Counted from the stretch's first letter, positions 43,194 to 52,788 are shown. The stretch: DNA of 64,000 nt from Bacteriovoracaceae bacterium (GCA_947441615.1 CANEUH010000012.1:43073-107072), one strand, 5' to 3'. Notes: generated from the letters alone by a model not told the origin. Made by a program: numbers and translations.

Positions 43194-46009
43194 TAGTCCT
43201 TCTACTTTTATTTAGCAGTCTTTTCACTCTTGCCGCGAATTCTTTTAACTTGGAAGAAGTTCTCGTGGAGTGCACAAAATCGATACCTTGTGATCAGAGA
43301 GTTACGAGATTTAAGGGTTTGGTGGGTGAGTATAGAAGTCTTGTTCACTTAAAAGATACGTTAAGAGTTATGGCCTCTGATGGAGGTTATCAATCTTTTG
43401 TGTACAAACTTGAAGAGAATGAGGATAAGCACACATTATACATCAATTTTAAATTGAAGCCCTTAATCAATCAAGTGAAGTTAGTTTTTAAAAACTCAAA
43501 ATTTACCATGGATTCCTTTCAATTAATCGGCCTACGTGAGGGAGAATTCTTTGAGATTCAAAAATTAAAAGAGAGTCTTCTTGGTCTAAAGGAGAGATTG
43601 GATAGTCTTGGATATCCCCTAAATACACACGAATATGAAGTTGTTGAAAAGAAAGATAAGGTTAATATCTTTATTAATGTTGAACTAGGAACTCCTCGAA
43701 TATTCAAAAATATTTCTACAGATAGTAAGTCCTCATTTGTGAGGAACTATTTAAAAAGGAAATTTTTAAATTTATATAAAAAGCCGTTTGACCTAAATGC
43801 ATTTAAAATTTATTTGGATGAAGCTCAGAAAGAACTTTTTACTTATGGTTATTTTTTGATAAATCTGGAGTTTACCCCTATTTATAAAAAACATCGGGTA
43901 ATCCCATTTATTAAAGTTATGAATGAGCAAATCTATGCTTTTGATTTTATAAAATTAAAACGTCAACATAGAGACGATGTCCATCGATTGGTCGTTGAAC
44001 TTTTCAGAAAGTATAAGCGGCCATTAACTGAGTCGACCCTATCTTCTGCAGTTAGAGATTTTTATAAGTCGAGGGCCTTTCTGGATTCAAAAGTTTATAT
44101 AACTATTTCTGAGACTAAAAATAGTTACGGGGAAGTTGTTTATCTTTATCGGATTTCGTTTGATGAAAAAGAGAAAACGAAATTAGTGGATGTCCGGTTT
44201 GTTGGGAATAATTATTTCTCGACAAACAATCTTGAGGAAATGTTCAGAAATCAAGCATTTGAACTTGCTTCTGTAAATTACTACGATGATGAATATTTTA
44301 GTTATTTTCAAGAATATTTAAGGAATCAGTATATTGAAAAAGGTTTTGTTCAGGCAAAAGTATTCGATCCCAAAACAAATATAAATAAAGAAAAAGGAAC
44401 CGCGAAGGTTGAATATTCAGTCCAGGAAGGTCAGAGGGCATTTGTTAGAAAAATTCAATTCACTGGAGTTCCCGATGATCTTGAATCCTCCATTTTAAAT
44501 AAAATCGTCACTCAGGTGGGAGAGCCATTTAATCCAATCAAAATGGCCGATGATATAAAGAAAGTGGCGTCCTCTTTACAGGATCGTGGTTATTATTATG
44601 CCGAAGTTCTCAATGCAAATGATTCAGATCTGGTGAAATATAATAAAGCAGGTACGAGTGCTGATATTCTATTTAAAGTAGATCCAGGTCCTCTTGTGAG
44701 ACTGAATCGTGTTCTTTATTTAGGTAATGATAAAACAAATAGAAAAGTTCTTTCAAAAAAAATTCAACTTGAGAAGGGTGATTTAATTACCCCCATTATA
44801 ACTCAAGAGATTGAATCTGCGATCTCTGCAACTGGCCTTTTCAATACAGTTAGTGTTGCTCCCTTGAAGCATAATTCAAAAAATGCTGCTACAGACCTAT
44901 TGGTCAAAGTATCAGAAAGAGATTACGGTTTATTGGAAATTGCTCCAGGATATAGAACTGATATTGGTCTTAAATTAACTGGAACCGTAACCTATCAGAA
45001 CATAGGTGGCCATAACAGATCCATCTCATTAAGAAGTCAGCTCAATAGAAGAACCAGTTTTACGACCATTGATCCTCAAAGAAGAAATAATATTAAGCAC
45101 ATTTTAGAACATAATACTTCAATCTCTTATACCCAGGGAGATCTCTTTGATACAATGATTGATGGTGCGGCAACTGCGGCCTATCAAACGAGAAGATTTT
45201 ATTCTTTTGATGCAAATATTTTCAGAGTGAATGGAACTTTAACAAGAGATTTTACAAAGAGAGTTTCAACCTCCATACGTTACCAATACGAGGACATCAC
45301 TCAGTATAGTGCAACGGAAGAGATCAATAATGGAAGCTTTCAAATCGGATCACTTACCCCAACACTCACATATGATTTAAGAAATAATCAAATTAATGCA
45401 ACTAAAGGTGCGTTCTTTAATTTATCTTGTGAATTTGCTAACCCTTATTTACTTTCCCAAAAAGAATCGGATCTAACGATTGATTACTATAAGTTAGTTT
45501 CAAGAAATCGCTTCTATGTTCCTTTTAAAAATGGAACCCTCGCCATTTCATTAGTGGGTGGAGTTCAGCAAAACCTCGCTAGGGATAGGATTACCGTCAA
45601 TGGAGTTCAGCAAACCTCAGGGTATATTCCTACGATCAAGGTATTTAGATTAACTGGTATGGACATCATTAGAGGATTCACCGATGAAGAAATGAACCGC
45701 CTACCTGACGGCAAGGATATTTCGGATGTACGGATTACCGATAAGGCCTATATTGCGAACTTTAAATTTGAACCTCGCTACTTTATAAATGATGCGCTCA
45801 TGGCCGGAGTTTTTTATGACGCTGGGCGCGTTTATGCCGAACGTATGAATTTAGGAGAGCTTAGGGACTCGGCCGGAGTCACCTTTAAGATTGTCACACC
45901 CGTCGGTACCCTAGACTTTGACTACGGAATAAAACTCTTGAGAAATAAAGATGCTAGTGGTAGGTTAGAGGACCCCGGACGCTTCCACGTGTCAATCGGC
46001 TTCTTTTAA
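43190..46009 (+). CDS. tamA: TamA-like Omp85-family outer-membrane protein
   Basis: A signal peptide (1-17) is followed by an N-terminal half of serial POTRA-type domains (up to about residue 580; for example VDVRFVGNNYFST near 337, RAFVRKIQFTGV near 420 and VRLNRVLYLGN near 500). The C-terminal half is a beta barrel (about 590-939). The Omp85 lid-loop motif appears as IIRGF near 825 and the protein ends in Phe. At 939 aa it is longer than E. coli TamA (577 aa), with more POTRA domains, so by size it is closer to BamA. Direct coupling to the TamB-like gene supports a Tam role. Confidence 0.88.
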   Translation: MIVLLLLFSSLFTLAANSFNLEEVLVECTKSIPCDQRVTRFKGLVGEYRSLVHLKDTLRVMASDGGYQSFVYKLEENEDKHTLYINFKLKPLINQVKLVFKNSKFTMDSFQLIGLREGEFFEIQKLKESLLGLKERLDSLGYPLNTHEYEVVEKKDKVNIFINVELGTPRIFKNISTDSKSSFVRNYLKRKFLNLYKKPFDLNAFKIYLDEAQKELFTYGYFLINLEFTPIYKKHRVIPFIKVMNEQIYAFDFIKLKRQHRDDVHRLVVELFRKYKRPLTESTLSSAVRDFYKSRAFLDSKVYITISETKNSYGEVVYLYRISFDEKEKTKLVDVRFVGNNYFSTNNLEEMFRNQAFELASVNYYDDEYFSYFQEYLRNQYIEKGFVQAKVFDPKTNINKEKGTAKVEYSVQEGQRAFVRKIQFTGVPDDLESSILNKIVTQVGEPFNPIKMADDIKKVASSLQDRGYYYAEVLNANDSDLVKYNKAGTSADILFKVDPGPLVRLNRVLYLGNDKTNRKVLSKKIQLEKGDLITPIITQEIESAISATGLFNTVSVAPLKHNSKNAATDLLVKVSERDYGLLEIAPGYRTDIGLKLTGTVTYQNIGGHNRSISLRSQLNRRTSFTTIDPQRRNNIKHILEHNTSISYTQGDLFDTMIDGAATAAYQTRRFYSFDANIFRVNGTLTRDFTKRVSTSIRYQYEDITQYSATEEINNGSFQIGSLTPTLTYDLRNNQINATKGAFFNLSCEFANPYLLSQKESDLTIDYYKLVSRNRFYVPFKNGTLAISLVGGVQQNLARDRITVNGVQQTSGYIPTIKVFRLTGMDIIRGFTDEEMNRLPDGKDISDVRITDKAYIANFKFEPRYFINDALMAGVFYDAGRVYAERMNLGELRDSAGVTFKIVTPVGTLDFDYGIKLLRNKDASGRLEDPGRFHVSIGFF

Positions 46010-46077
46010 TCCCCCGAATTTTAAAAGAGCCTGAGCACTCCCGCTGACCCTTAGCAAGTTGGCTTAGAGAGTAGTTC

Positions 46078-46107
46078 TTGACGTATGGCCGCAAAGTTCA
46101 TTATAAG
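46078..46107 (+). promoter_or_regulatory. Promoter of rplM-rpsI
   Basis: TTGACG at 46078-46083 and TATAAG at 46102-46107 are 18 bases apart and 35 bases before the rplM ATG at 46142. An in-frame ATG at 46085 falls inside the promoter, so it is not the translation start. Confidence 0.7.
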
Positions 46108-46141
46108 GGGACAAATTTTATTAATTAATGGAAGGTTGATT

Positions 46142-46588
46142 ATGATCAAGCAGAATTCCTATACGATCACAAAAGCCGAAATGGCGAACAAAAAGTGGTA
46201 CGTAGTAGACGCAACAGATTTAGTTGTTGGTCGTCTTGCATCTGAAGTTGCGAAAGTTCTTAGAGGTAAACATAAGCCTCAGTTCACAACTCACAATGAT
46301 GCTGGCGATTACGTTATTATCGTTAATGCAGAGAAAGTTAAATTCACTGGTAAGAAATGGGATGCTAAAGATTATTTCTGGCACACAAACCATATCGGTG
46401 GAATTAAAAAGCGCTCAGCAAAAGAGCAACTTGTAAAGAATCCTACAGCTATCGTTGAAGAAGCTGTTCGCGGGATGCTTGGCAAAAATACTCTTGGCCG
46501 TAGCCAATTTACCAAGCTTAAAGTTTTCGTAGGTCCAACACATACCCACGATGCTCAAAAGCCTGAAACCCTAACTTTCAAATTTTAA
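46142..46588 (+). CDS. rplM: 50S ribosomal protein L13
   Basis: Early-assembly large-subunit protein, 148 aa from ATG 46142, which has GGAAGG six bases upstream. Family signatures are WYVVDATDLVVGRLAS, LRGKHKPQF and the core VRGMLGKNTLGRSQFTKLKVF. The upstream in-frame ATG at 46085 would add 19 residues not found in L13 proteins and would lie inside the promoter. It forms the universal pair with rpsI 16 bases downstream. Confidence 0.97.
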   Translation: MIKQNSYTITKAEMANKKWYVVDATDLVVGRLASEVAKVLRGKHKPQFTTHNDAGDYVIIVNAEKVKFTGKKWDAKDYFWHTNHIGGIKKRSAKEQLVKNPTAIVEEAVRGMLGKNTLGRSQFTKLKVFVGPTHTHDAQKPETLTFKF

Positions 46589-46604
46589 TTAAAGGTAGAA
46601 AGAT

Positions 46605-47006
46605 ATGAGCAAAGCAAAAACTTATGATCTTCACACTATCGGACGTCGTAAATCAGCAGTAGCTAGAATTTACGTGTCTCGTGGCAATGGTAAAATTACT
46701 ATCAATGCTCGTGACGTTCAAAACTATTTCCCAAAGGCAACTAGCCGTTACATCGTGTTTCAACCACTTAATCTTTTAAAAGTGAATGAAAGCTACGATT
46801 TTAATATCAACGTTAAGGGCGGTGGAGTAACAGGTCAAGCTGGTGCTATCCGTCTTGGAATTGCTCGTGCACTTCTTAAGCTTTCTCCAAATGCAAGAAA
46901 AGAGCTTAAGGTTGCTGGCTTCTTAACTCGTGACCCTAGAAAGGTTGAACGTAAGAAGTACGGTAAATCTGGTGCTCGTAAATCGTACCAATTCTCTAAA
47001 CGTTAA
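46605..47006 (+). CDS. rpsI: 30S ribosomal protein S9
   Basis: Small-subunit protein whose C-terminal tail reaches the P-site tRNA. It shows GRRKSAVARIYV near the start, GGGVTGQAGAIRLGIARAL in the middle and the invariant basic tail ending SKR. At 133 aa it is standard. It is co-transcribed with rplM and followed by an intrinsic terminator at 47036-47060. Confidence 0.97.
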   Translation: MSKAKTYDLHTIGRRKSAVARIYVSRGNGKITINARDVQNYFPKATSRYIVFQPLNLLKVNESYDFNINVKGGGVTGQAGAIRLGIARALLKLSPNARKELKVAGFLTRDPRKVERKKYGKSGARKSYQFSKR

Positions 47007-47035
47007 TTCGTACATTACTTCAACAGTATCCAAAG

Positions 47036-47060
47036 AAGGCTCCTTACGGAGCCTTTTTTA
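47036..47060 (+). terminator. Intrinsic terminator after rpsI
   Basis: AAGGCTCC (47036-47043) pairs with GGAGCCTT (47048-47055) around TTAC, followed by a run of T to 47060. Confidence 0.92.
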
Positions 47061-47096
47061 TTTCCTCTCTCTCTACATTCCTGCATATTATCCTTT

Positions 47097-49736
47097 ATGG
47101 AAAAGCACGAAATTAATTCGATCGAAATTCGTGGTGCACGAGTTCATAATCTTAAAAATATAGACATCAATATTCCACTAAGGAAGCTGGTTTGCTTTGC
47201 TGGCCCTTCAGGTTCGGGTAAAACATCACTCGCGTTTCATACACTTTTAACAGAGTCTAAGCGTCGATTCGTAAATTCATTTCCAAATTCAATGAAGTTT
47301 TTTACTGAGAGACCAGCTGCTGTAGATGTAGATCAGATTTTTCCAGTATTACCGGTTTTTGGTCTTCCCCAAATCAACCCCGTCATGGGATCCAGAACTG
47401 TCGTGAGTGACGTGATGAGGCTCACAGATAGTCTTCAGAATATTTATTTTTCTTTTTCAAAGGAATTGTGTCCCAAGCACCAGGTTGAATTAGAAATTAA
47501 GTCTATTCAAGATCAATTAAAGTCTCAGGCACCACAAAAAACAGAGGGTATTTTTTATATTTTCCTTGGCCCCAATGAGTTTCAAAGGGTCAATGGCATG
47601 GATTTTCTTCCACCAAGATCCTATTCCCAAAAAAGAAAGACGATTGATGCCTTTAATGTGGAAGATGAGTTTTGGGAATTATTAAGATTCAAGTGGGACA
47701 ATCTACTAACCCTTGAGAAGCGCTGGAAAGAATTGAAGTTAGATAAATATCAATTAGATTTCTATCTCTGGGGTACGGATATGAAGAAGCCTCAGCTTCT
47801 TAAATTTCGCTTCGAAAAAGTTTGTCCGGAGTGTGATTTTGAATCCCTTCCGGCCCATACAGTGAGTGCCTTTTCCCCCTACAGTGCACTAGGAGCATGT
47901 CCAAGTTGTAATGGATATGGTGCAAATCTTGTTTATGACGAGAAGAAAACGATAAATAAGGACTTAACAATCGATGAGGGAGGATTAAAACTCCTCAATT
48001 ACGCACCATTTCTAGATGCCTATGAAGAACTCATTAAAATCTTAAAAAAGAAAAAGCTACCTTTAGATGTGCCAATAAAAAAACTTCCTAAAGAATTTTT
48101 TGAAATTTTAGAAAATGGTCTTGGGATGTATCCTGGGTATGGAGAATTAAAAAGATACCTAGATAGTAAAAAATATAAACCATCAGTGCGAATATATATC
48201 CGTAATCTTCAAAAAGAAGAGCCATGCTTAGTTTGTCATTCCTCAAGACTTAATAAAAATATTCATCACTATAAATTAAAACTAAGGGGCAATCTCTGGG
48301 GGCTTCAAGAACTGATGGCCCTTACCATAGAGGAATTGTATCCACTTTTTTCTGAAACGAGATCCCTGGCCTCATCACATGAGAAAAGGCTTTTTACTGA
48401 TGTGTGTGAGAAATTAAAAATGGCAACAGAGATGGGGCTAAACCATCTCTCTCTTTTAAGAAAGGCCAAGACTCTTTCTGCTGGTGAGTATCAGCGATTA
48501 TTACTCATAAAATATTTATCATTTAAGGGAACAGATAGCTTATTTGTTTTAGATGAACCGAGTTTAGGATTGTCTGAAAAAGAACTTTCAAAATTGATAG
48601 AAGGGCTAAGGGCCATTATTGCTCAGGGTAATACTGTTATTCTAATAGATCACTCAGAATATGTTCAAAAAGCATCAGATCATTTATTTGTAATGGGACC
48701 CGGTTCTGGAAAAAAGGGCGGGGAGATAACTTTTGAGGGATCTCCAAAAAAATATTTCCAAACCAAAGAAGAAGTTAAGTGGCAGAAAAGAAAACCTTCC
48801 ACGAAATATCCTCAATATCTTGAAGTCTCTGGAGCCGAGATTTATGGAAAGGCCTATGATGATTTTAAAATACCGCTTAATGAACTCACATGGGTTACAG
48901 GCCCTTCTGGTTGTGGCAAATCCTCTGCCATTGTTAAAATTATGGCCAACTCTCTTCATCATAAAATTTATGGAGAGTGGCTTGAAGAGGATGAGTTTAA
49001 GGTAAGATCTGTTAAAACACCTGAGTCCTTTGATGACGTCATCGTTATTGCTTCTGATCTTAATCGATTTACGTCGAGATCAAGTGTTGGAACAATAACT
49101 GAACTTGCTTCAGTTATTCGTAAGCACTTTTTAAAACTTCCAATTTCAAAAAGTATGAATCTAAAAGAGGGACATCTCTCACCTAATTCTGAATTAGGAA
49201 TGTGCATGAGGTGTGAGGGACGCGGTTCTATTGTTATTGAAATGCAATATCTTGAAGATATCATTCTTGAATGTGAAGACTGTAAAGGTTTAAAAATAAA
49301 ACCCCTTTATGCCAATATATCTGATGGTAAAATGACTGTGGCCGAAGCTTATAATTTACCATTGAATCAGGTTTTGGAACGCATTCAACTTACCCCAAAA
49401 TTTAGAAGAGTTTGGGATTATCTGAAAATTTTAAATTTAGATTATTTGAGTTTAGATCGATCACTTAATTCGCTTTCTGGTGGTGAGAAGCAGAGAATTT
49501 TTTTGCTTTCGAAACTCTTAAAAAATATTCAAAATTCTCTTTTAGTATTTGAAAACATCTCCTTTGGGCTCTCCGATAAAGAGCTTCACCATTTGGGCCA
49601 CTTCCTGGGAGATCTCATTCAGTTAAAAAACACCATAGTTGTCATAGACGCCTCTAGCCATTTCAGGTACTTGGCAGGCTGGCAGCTTCAATTTGATACC
49701 AAAAAAATATACCTGACCCCGCTCTCGAAAGCCTGA
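47097..49736 (+). CDS. UvrA-like ABC ATPase paralogue with degenerate second site
   Basis: Shares the UvrA plan: two ABC ATPase halves with zinc modules. Half 1 has Walker A GPSGSGKT (36-43), signature LSAGEYQR and Walker B VLDEPSLGL (about 484-492). Half 2 has Walker A GPSGCGKS (about 602-609) and signature LSGGEKQR, but the Walker B position reads VFENISFGL, so both acidic residues of the usual LDEP are changed (D to E, E to N). Zinc pairs CPEC...CPSC and CMRC...CEDC remain, while the first CPxC at residue ~125 is CPKH. At 879 aa it is shorter than UvrA (~940). It is a paralogue of the UvrA2/drug-resistance kind rather than the repair subunit; exact role unknown. Confidence 0.85.
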   Translation: MEKHEINSIEIRGARVHNLKNIDINIPLRKLVCFAGPSGSGKTSLAFHTLLTESKRRFVNSFPNSMKFFTERPAAVDVDQIFPVLPVFGLPQINPVMGSRTVVSDVMRLTDSLQNIYFSFSKELCPKHQVELEIKSIQDQLKSQAPQKTEGIFYIFLGPNEFQRVNGMDFLPPRSYSQKRKTIDAFNVEDEFWELLRFKWDNLLTLEKRWKELKLDKYQLDFYLWGTDMKKPQLLKFRFEKVCPECDFESLPAHTVSAFSPYSALGACPSCNGYGANLVYDEKKTINKDLTIDEGGLKLLNYAPFLDAYEELIKILKKKKLPLDVPIKKLPKEFFEILENGLGMYPGYGELKRYLDSKKYKPSVRIYIRNLQKEEPCLVCHSSRLNKNIHHYKLKLRGNLWGLQELMALTIEELYPLFSETRSLASSHEKRLFTDVCEKLKMATEMGLNHLSLLRKAKTLSAGEYQRLLLIKYLSFKGTDSLFVLDEPSLGLSEKELSKLIEGLRAIIAQGNTVILIDHSEYVQKASDHLFVMGPGSGKKGGEITFEGSPKKYFQTKEEVKWQKRKPSTKYPQYLEVSGAEIYGKAYDDFKIPLNELTWVTGPSGCGKSSAIVKIMANSLHHKIYGEWLEEDEFKVRSVKTPESFDDVIVIASDLNRFTSRSSVGTITELASVIRKHFLKLPISKSMNLKEGHLSPNSELGMCMRCEGRGSIVIEMQYLEDIILECEDCKGLKIKPLYANISDGKMTVAEAYNLPLNQVLERIQLTPKFRRVWDYLKILNLDYLSLDRSLNSLSGGEKQRIFLLSKLLKNIQNSLLVFENISFGLSDKELHHLGHFLGDLIQLKNTIVVIDASSHFRYLAGWQLQFDTKKIYLTPLSKA

Positions 49737-49802
49737 TAAAAACATTCAAGTTTTTGCCAAGAGTAACCGACAAATAAAGTAGGTTATTCAAGGGAGAAAT
49801 TT

Positions 49803-50522
49803 GTGTTTTTAAGGCTTTGTTTAATTCTTTTTTCTGTCCCCGTATACGCAACTGTTTTTCAAATGCAACCAGTTGAACAACAGGTGAAAGAAGCGGATGG
49901 AATTGTCGTTGGCCATTTTTTAAGAAAAAAATACGTAAAACTTGATGGTGGTGGAACTGCAACCCAGATGATTTTTAAAATGAAACAAGAAAGTGGGATG
50001 CAATCTGATCTCTTCGGCATGGACGAGATAATTGTCCATTACCCTGGAGGCAAATTAGGTGATGAAATTGTTAAAGTGGAAGGTGTTCCCGAATTTGTAG
50101 CAGGAGAAAATGTCGTTATCATGATTAAAAGTCACAAAGACAGGTATTGGGGAATGAATCTTGGTTTTGGTACTTTTAAAGTTGTTAACTATGGTAACAA
50201 CCGAATCATTGTGAACACGTTATTTCCTGAAGATCGTCGGGTTGGACAAATGAAATTTGAGGATTTTGAAAAAACCGTTAAAGCAATCCGAGGAAGTAAT
50301 TTAAAAATTGTTTCCTCTCAGTTATATCCGAGTGAAATAGGCAATGGATCAACTAATCGGGCTCCAGCATCAGTTTCGGAGGGAAAAAACCGCGCCATTG
50401 CTTCCCAGAGTGAAGAAGTAGAAAATAGTATGAGCCACGGCTTAAATACTCTGTGGTTAGTTTTAATTTTAGCTATGATGGGAGGAATGTTTAGATTCCT
50501 TCGTCAAAAAGAAGCTAAGTAA
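49803..50522 (+). CDS. Secreted protein with C-terminal membrane/basic tail, protease companion
   Basis: Starts at GTG 49803 with AAGGGAG six bases upstream. A signal peptide (1-16, VYATV) precedes a beta-rich domain with the pattern EADGIVVGHF, VHYPGGKLGDE, GVPEFVAGENVVIMI, a layout often seen in proteins encoded next to matrixin-type proteases in myxobacteria and relatives. After a Ser/Asn-rich spacer, residues about 210-235 form a hydrophobic helix ending in RFLRQKEAK. This tripartite tail resembles surface-sorting signals. The protease gene follows 31 bases later, so the two probably act together. Confidence 0.78.
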   Translation: MFLRLCLILFSVPVYATVFQMQPVEQQVKEADGIVVGHFLRKKYVKLDGGGTATQMIFKMKQESGMQSDLFGMDEIIVHYPGGKLGDEIVKVEGVPEFVAGENVVIMIKSHKDRYWGMNLGFGTFKVVNYGNNRIIVNTLFPEDRRVGQMKFEDFEKTVKAIRGSNLKIVSSQLYPSEIGNGSTNRAPASVSEGKNRAIASQSEEVENSMSHGLNTLWLVLILAMMGGMFRFLRQKEAK

Positions 50523-50553
50523 AAAAAATAAAATTTCATTTCAATGGATTGAA

Positions 50554-52251
50554 ATGCGTATTATTGTTGTTCTCTTATTTTTTATTTCTCTCGCCTTGGC
50601 CCACCAAACTTCGATGACTCCATCTGGTGCTGAACTCTTTTGGGCCAATACGAACGTACCAGTAAAAATTTCAACCAATACGACAGATCTATCTGCAGTT
50701 CAAATTGTGAACATCATTTCTGATTCTATGAATCAGTGGAACCAGAATTCTCCTGCTCAAATTTTGAATTCAAGTTCATCAACTAACAAAATAGAATTCG
50801 TTTCTGATTTTCCCTATGGTTCAGCAGTCCTAGGTCTAACCGAGTTAAGTTATAATTCAAATGGTGCAATTCAAAAAGCCTCCATTCTTCTTAATGATGA
50901 TTATACCTTCAAGGCCAATCCTGGTTTATATCTTGCTGGTGAGGTTTATTTAGGAGATGTGGTTACTCACGAAATAGGACACTTATTTGGATTATCTCAT
51001 TCCGAAGTATTAAACTCTTCGATGTTTTATTCCTCATACTCAGGCCAAAGCTCACTTTCATCAGATGATAAAAGTGGTATCAGGGCAAAGTATGGACAGA
51101 ACTATGGAACGATCACTGGGTTTGTTAAAGGTGGATCCTCGATAGGTGTACTTGGAGTGCATGTTCAGGCCATATCAAGAAATACTGGGGAAAGTATTGG
51201 GGCTATTTCGGATGAAACTGGTTCCTTCGTGGTTAGCGGACTCGATTTAAATGATTCATATTACATCTATACATCTCCAATAAAAAATCCAAATTCACTT
51301 CCAGGTTATTTTGCCAATGTTCAAAATGAATTTTGTCCAGGCTCCTACGTTGGTTCATTCTTTTCACCCTGTGGAAGAGAATTTGATGGAAGACCGACTC
51401 CAATTAATTTAACAGTAACCAATCCAACAGTGGATGTTGGAACTATTTCGATAAATTGTGCATTGAGATCCGATCAAGAATACAGCTATCAAAAGTTACA
51501 ATCCAATTTTACACCGATTACAATTTTTGATTTCGCTATGGAGAATCGTCATGAAATGTCTTTTGTTGGCTGGTTTAGAAAAACGACGAATTCAACTTGG
51601 TCAACGTCAGATATATTTAAAGTGGATCTTGAAACCTTTAACGTCACTGGTACAGAAAAAAAAATAAAGTTTGATTTGATCGCTTTCCCATTTGGTACTC
51701 AGCGAGAATTTCAAATGAGTATTTACAAAAATGGTAACGCTTCCCCCATAGCGACGAAGACGTTAAGTTTTATTCCCTTAACTCAAACTTATACCAATGA
51801 TATGTCGGTGACATTACCTCTAAGTCCAACGATGAGCGAAAATAATTTTGAAATTCACGTTAAATCAAAAAGACTTGGAAGTAGTTTAGTTGCAATGACT
51901 TTTCCTGCAGCCTATGAATTTAGTAATGATGCTTATCTTCCTTTTCTCATTAATATATCTTTGATGGAGAATGTGAATTCAACCCTAAGGCCAGTAATAG
52001 ATACCGAAGCAGTTTTGTCGGATAATGAGTCTTGTCTAGATGCTCCTTTTACCTATTCCATCTCAAAAACTGATCCCCAAGAGAGTCCAGCTACAATAGG
52101 CGATGATCAAACCGTGGCAGCAGCTAGTTGTGGGTCAATTGATCCACCTCAAGATGGGCCAGGTTCTTCAATGCCAATAATGGGGATCGGTTTTCTTCTT
52201 CTTCTATTTCTTACAAACTCCTTTAAAGGTCGTAAGAAATTTTTGTCTTAG
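50554..52251 (+). CDS. Matrixin-type zinc metalloprotease with C-terminal sorting-like tail
   Basis: Secreted metzincin. A signal peptide (1-16) is followed by the catalytic domain with the zinc site H139-E-I-G-H143-LFGLS-H149 and a Met-turn candidate at Met157 (SSMFY). After the catalytic domain come a carboxypeptidase-regulatory-like beta domain (about 187-240, GFVKGGSSIGVLGVHVQAI) and a long beta-rich region with cysteines. The final 30 residues are a Pro/Gly/Ser linker, a hydrophobic helix and a basic end (KGRKKF), similar in plan to MYXO-CTERM or GlyGly-CTERM signals. In a predatory bacterium such an enzyme may attack prey proteins, which is inference. Confidence 0.87.
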   Translation: MRIIVVLLFFISLALAHQTSMTPSGAELFWANTNVPVKISTNTTDLSAVQIVNIISDSMNQWNQNSPAQILNSSSSTNKIEFVSDFPYGSAVLGLTELSYNSNGAIQKASILLNDDYTFKANPGLYLAGEVYLGDVVTHEIGHLFGLSHSEVLNSSMFYSSYSGQSSLSSDDKSGIRAKYGQNYGTITGFVKGGSSIGVLGVHVQAISRNTGESIGAISDETGSFVVSGLDLNDSYYIYTSPIKNPNSLPGYFANVQNEFCPGSYVGSFFSPCGREFDGRPTPINLTVTNPTVDVGTISINCALRSDQEYSYQKLQSNFTPITIFDFAMENRHEMSFVGWFRKTTNSTWSTSDIFKVDLETFNVTGTEKKIKFDLIAFPFGTQREFQMSIYKNGNASPIATKTLSFIPLTQTYTNDMSVTLPLSPTMSENNFEIHVKSKRLGSSLVAMTFPAAYEFSNDAYLPFLINISLMENVNSTLRPVIDTEAVLSDNESCLDAPFTYSISKTDPQESPATIGDDQTVAAASCGSIDPPQDGPGSSMPIMGIGFLLLLFLTNSFKGRKKFLS

Positions 52252-52302
52252 CTTATCCTTTTTACTAAAATAACTTCTGACACATCATTGAGGAGTGCTT
52301 GA

Positions 52303-52770
52303 ATGAAATTCAGTCTAATTTTGCTTTCTATTCTCACTGTCACATCAGTTATCGCCCAAAGTTTGATGGAAGAGAGAATCTGGAAAGTTGCACCAAGGAA
52401 GAAATCGATATTCTTGGACTCGGGTGTATTTCATGTTAATTCAGACCTTAAGGCTTCAAGCATTGTTGGAATGAGAAATTCAGTGGTACCAGGTAGGGGA
52501 TACGAAAGAGTTGTTGTCGATTTTAATACCCCAAGGGTTCCAAAAATTTATGGCCACATTACTGCTAATAAAAAGTTATCAGTGGACTTTTTCGAAACCA
52601 CGATGAGCACTGCTAGACCACAGGTAAAAAATTCGCAATTTGTTCAAGCAATAGATTTCATAACGGTTGATGGCAAAACGATTACGATGGAAATAGCGTT
52701 AAAAGGAAAATCAAGTTTTGACGTGTTTTATTTGGAGAACCCAGGTCGTCTAGTTATTGATATTCGATAA
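52303..52770 (+). CDS. Small secreted AMIN-like protein
   Basis: A signal peptide (1-18, cleaved near IAQS) and then one beta-sandwich-like domain of about 135 residues. It contains the AMIN-type pattern ERVVVDFNTPRVPKIYGHI in the middle and ends FYLENPGRLVIDIR, the typical closing strand of AMIN domains, which bind envelope components and are also found in PilQ. At 155 aa it is a stand-alone domain without a catalytic or secretin partner. It lies 18 bases before lon and may share its transcript. Confidence 0.78.
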   Translation: MKFSLILLSILTVTSVIAQSLMEERIWKVAPRKKSIFLDSGVFHVNSDLKASSIVGMRNSVVPGRGYERVVVDFNTPRVPKIYGHITANKKLSVDFFETTMSTARPQVKNSQFVQAIDFITVDGKTITMEIALKGKSSFDVFYLENPGRLVIDIR

Positions 52771-52788
52771 TAAATAAGGAATAAAAAA

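Noticed and set aside
46085..46141. Upstream in-frame ATG extending L13 by 19 residues
   Set aside because: It lies inside the -35/-10 promoter region; ATG 46142 has a proper Shine-Dalgarno and the normal L13 N-terminus.
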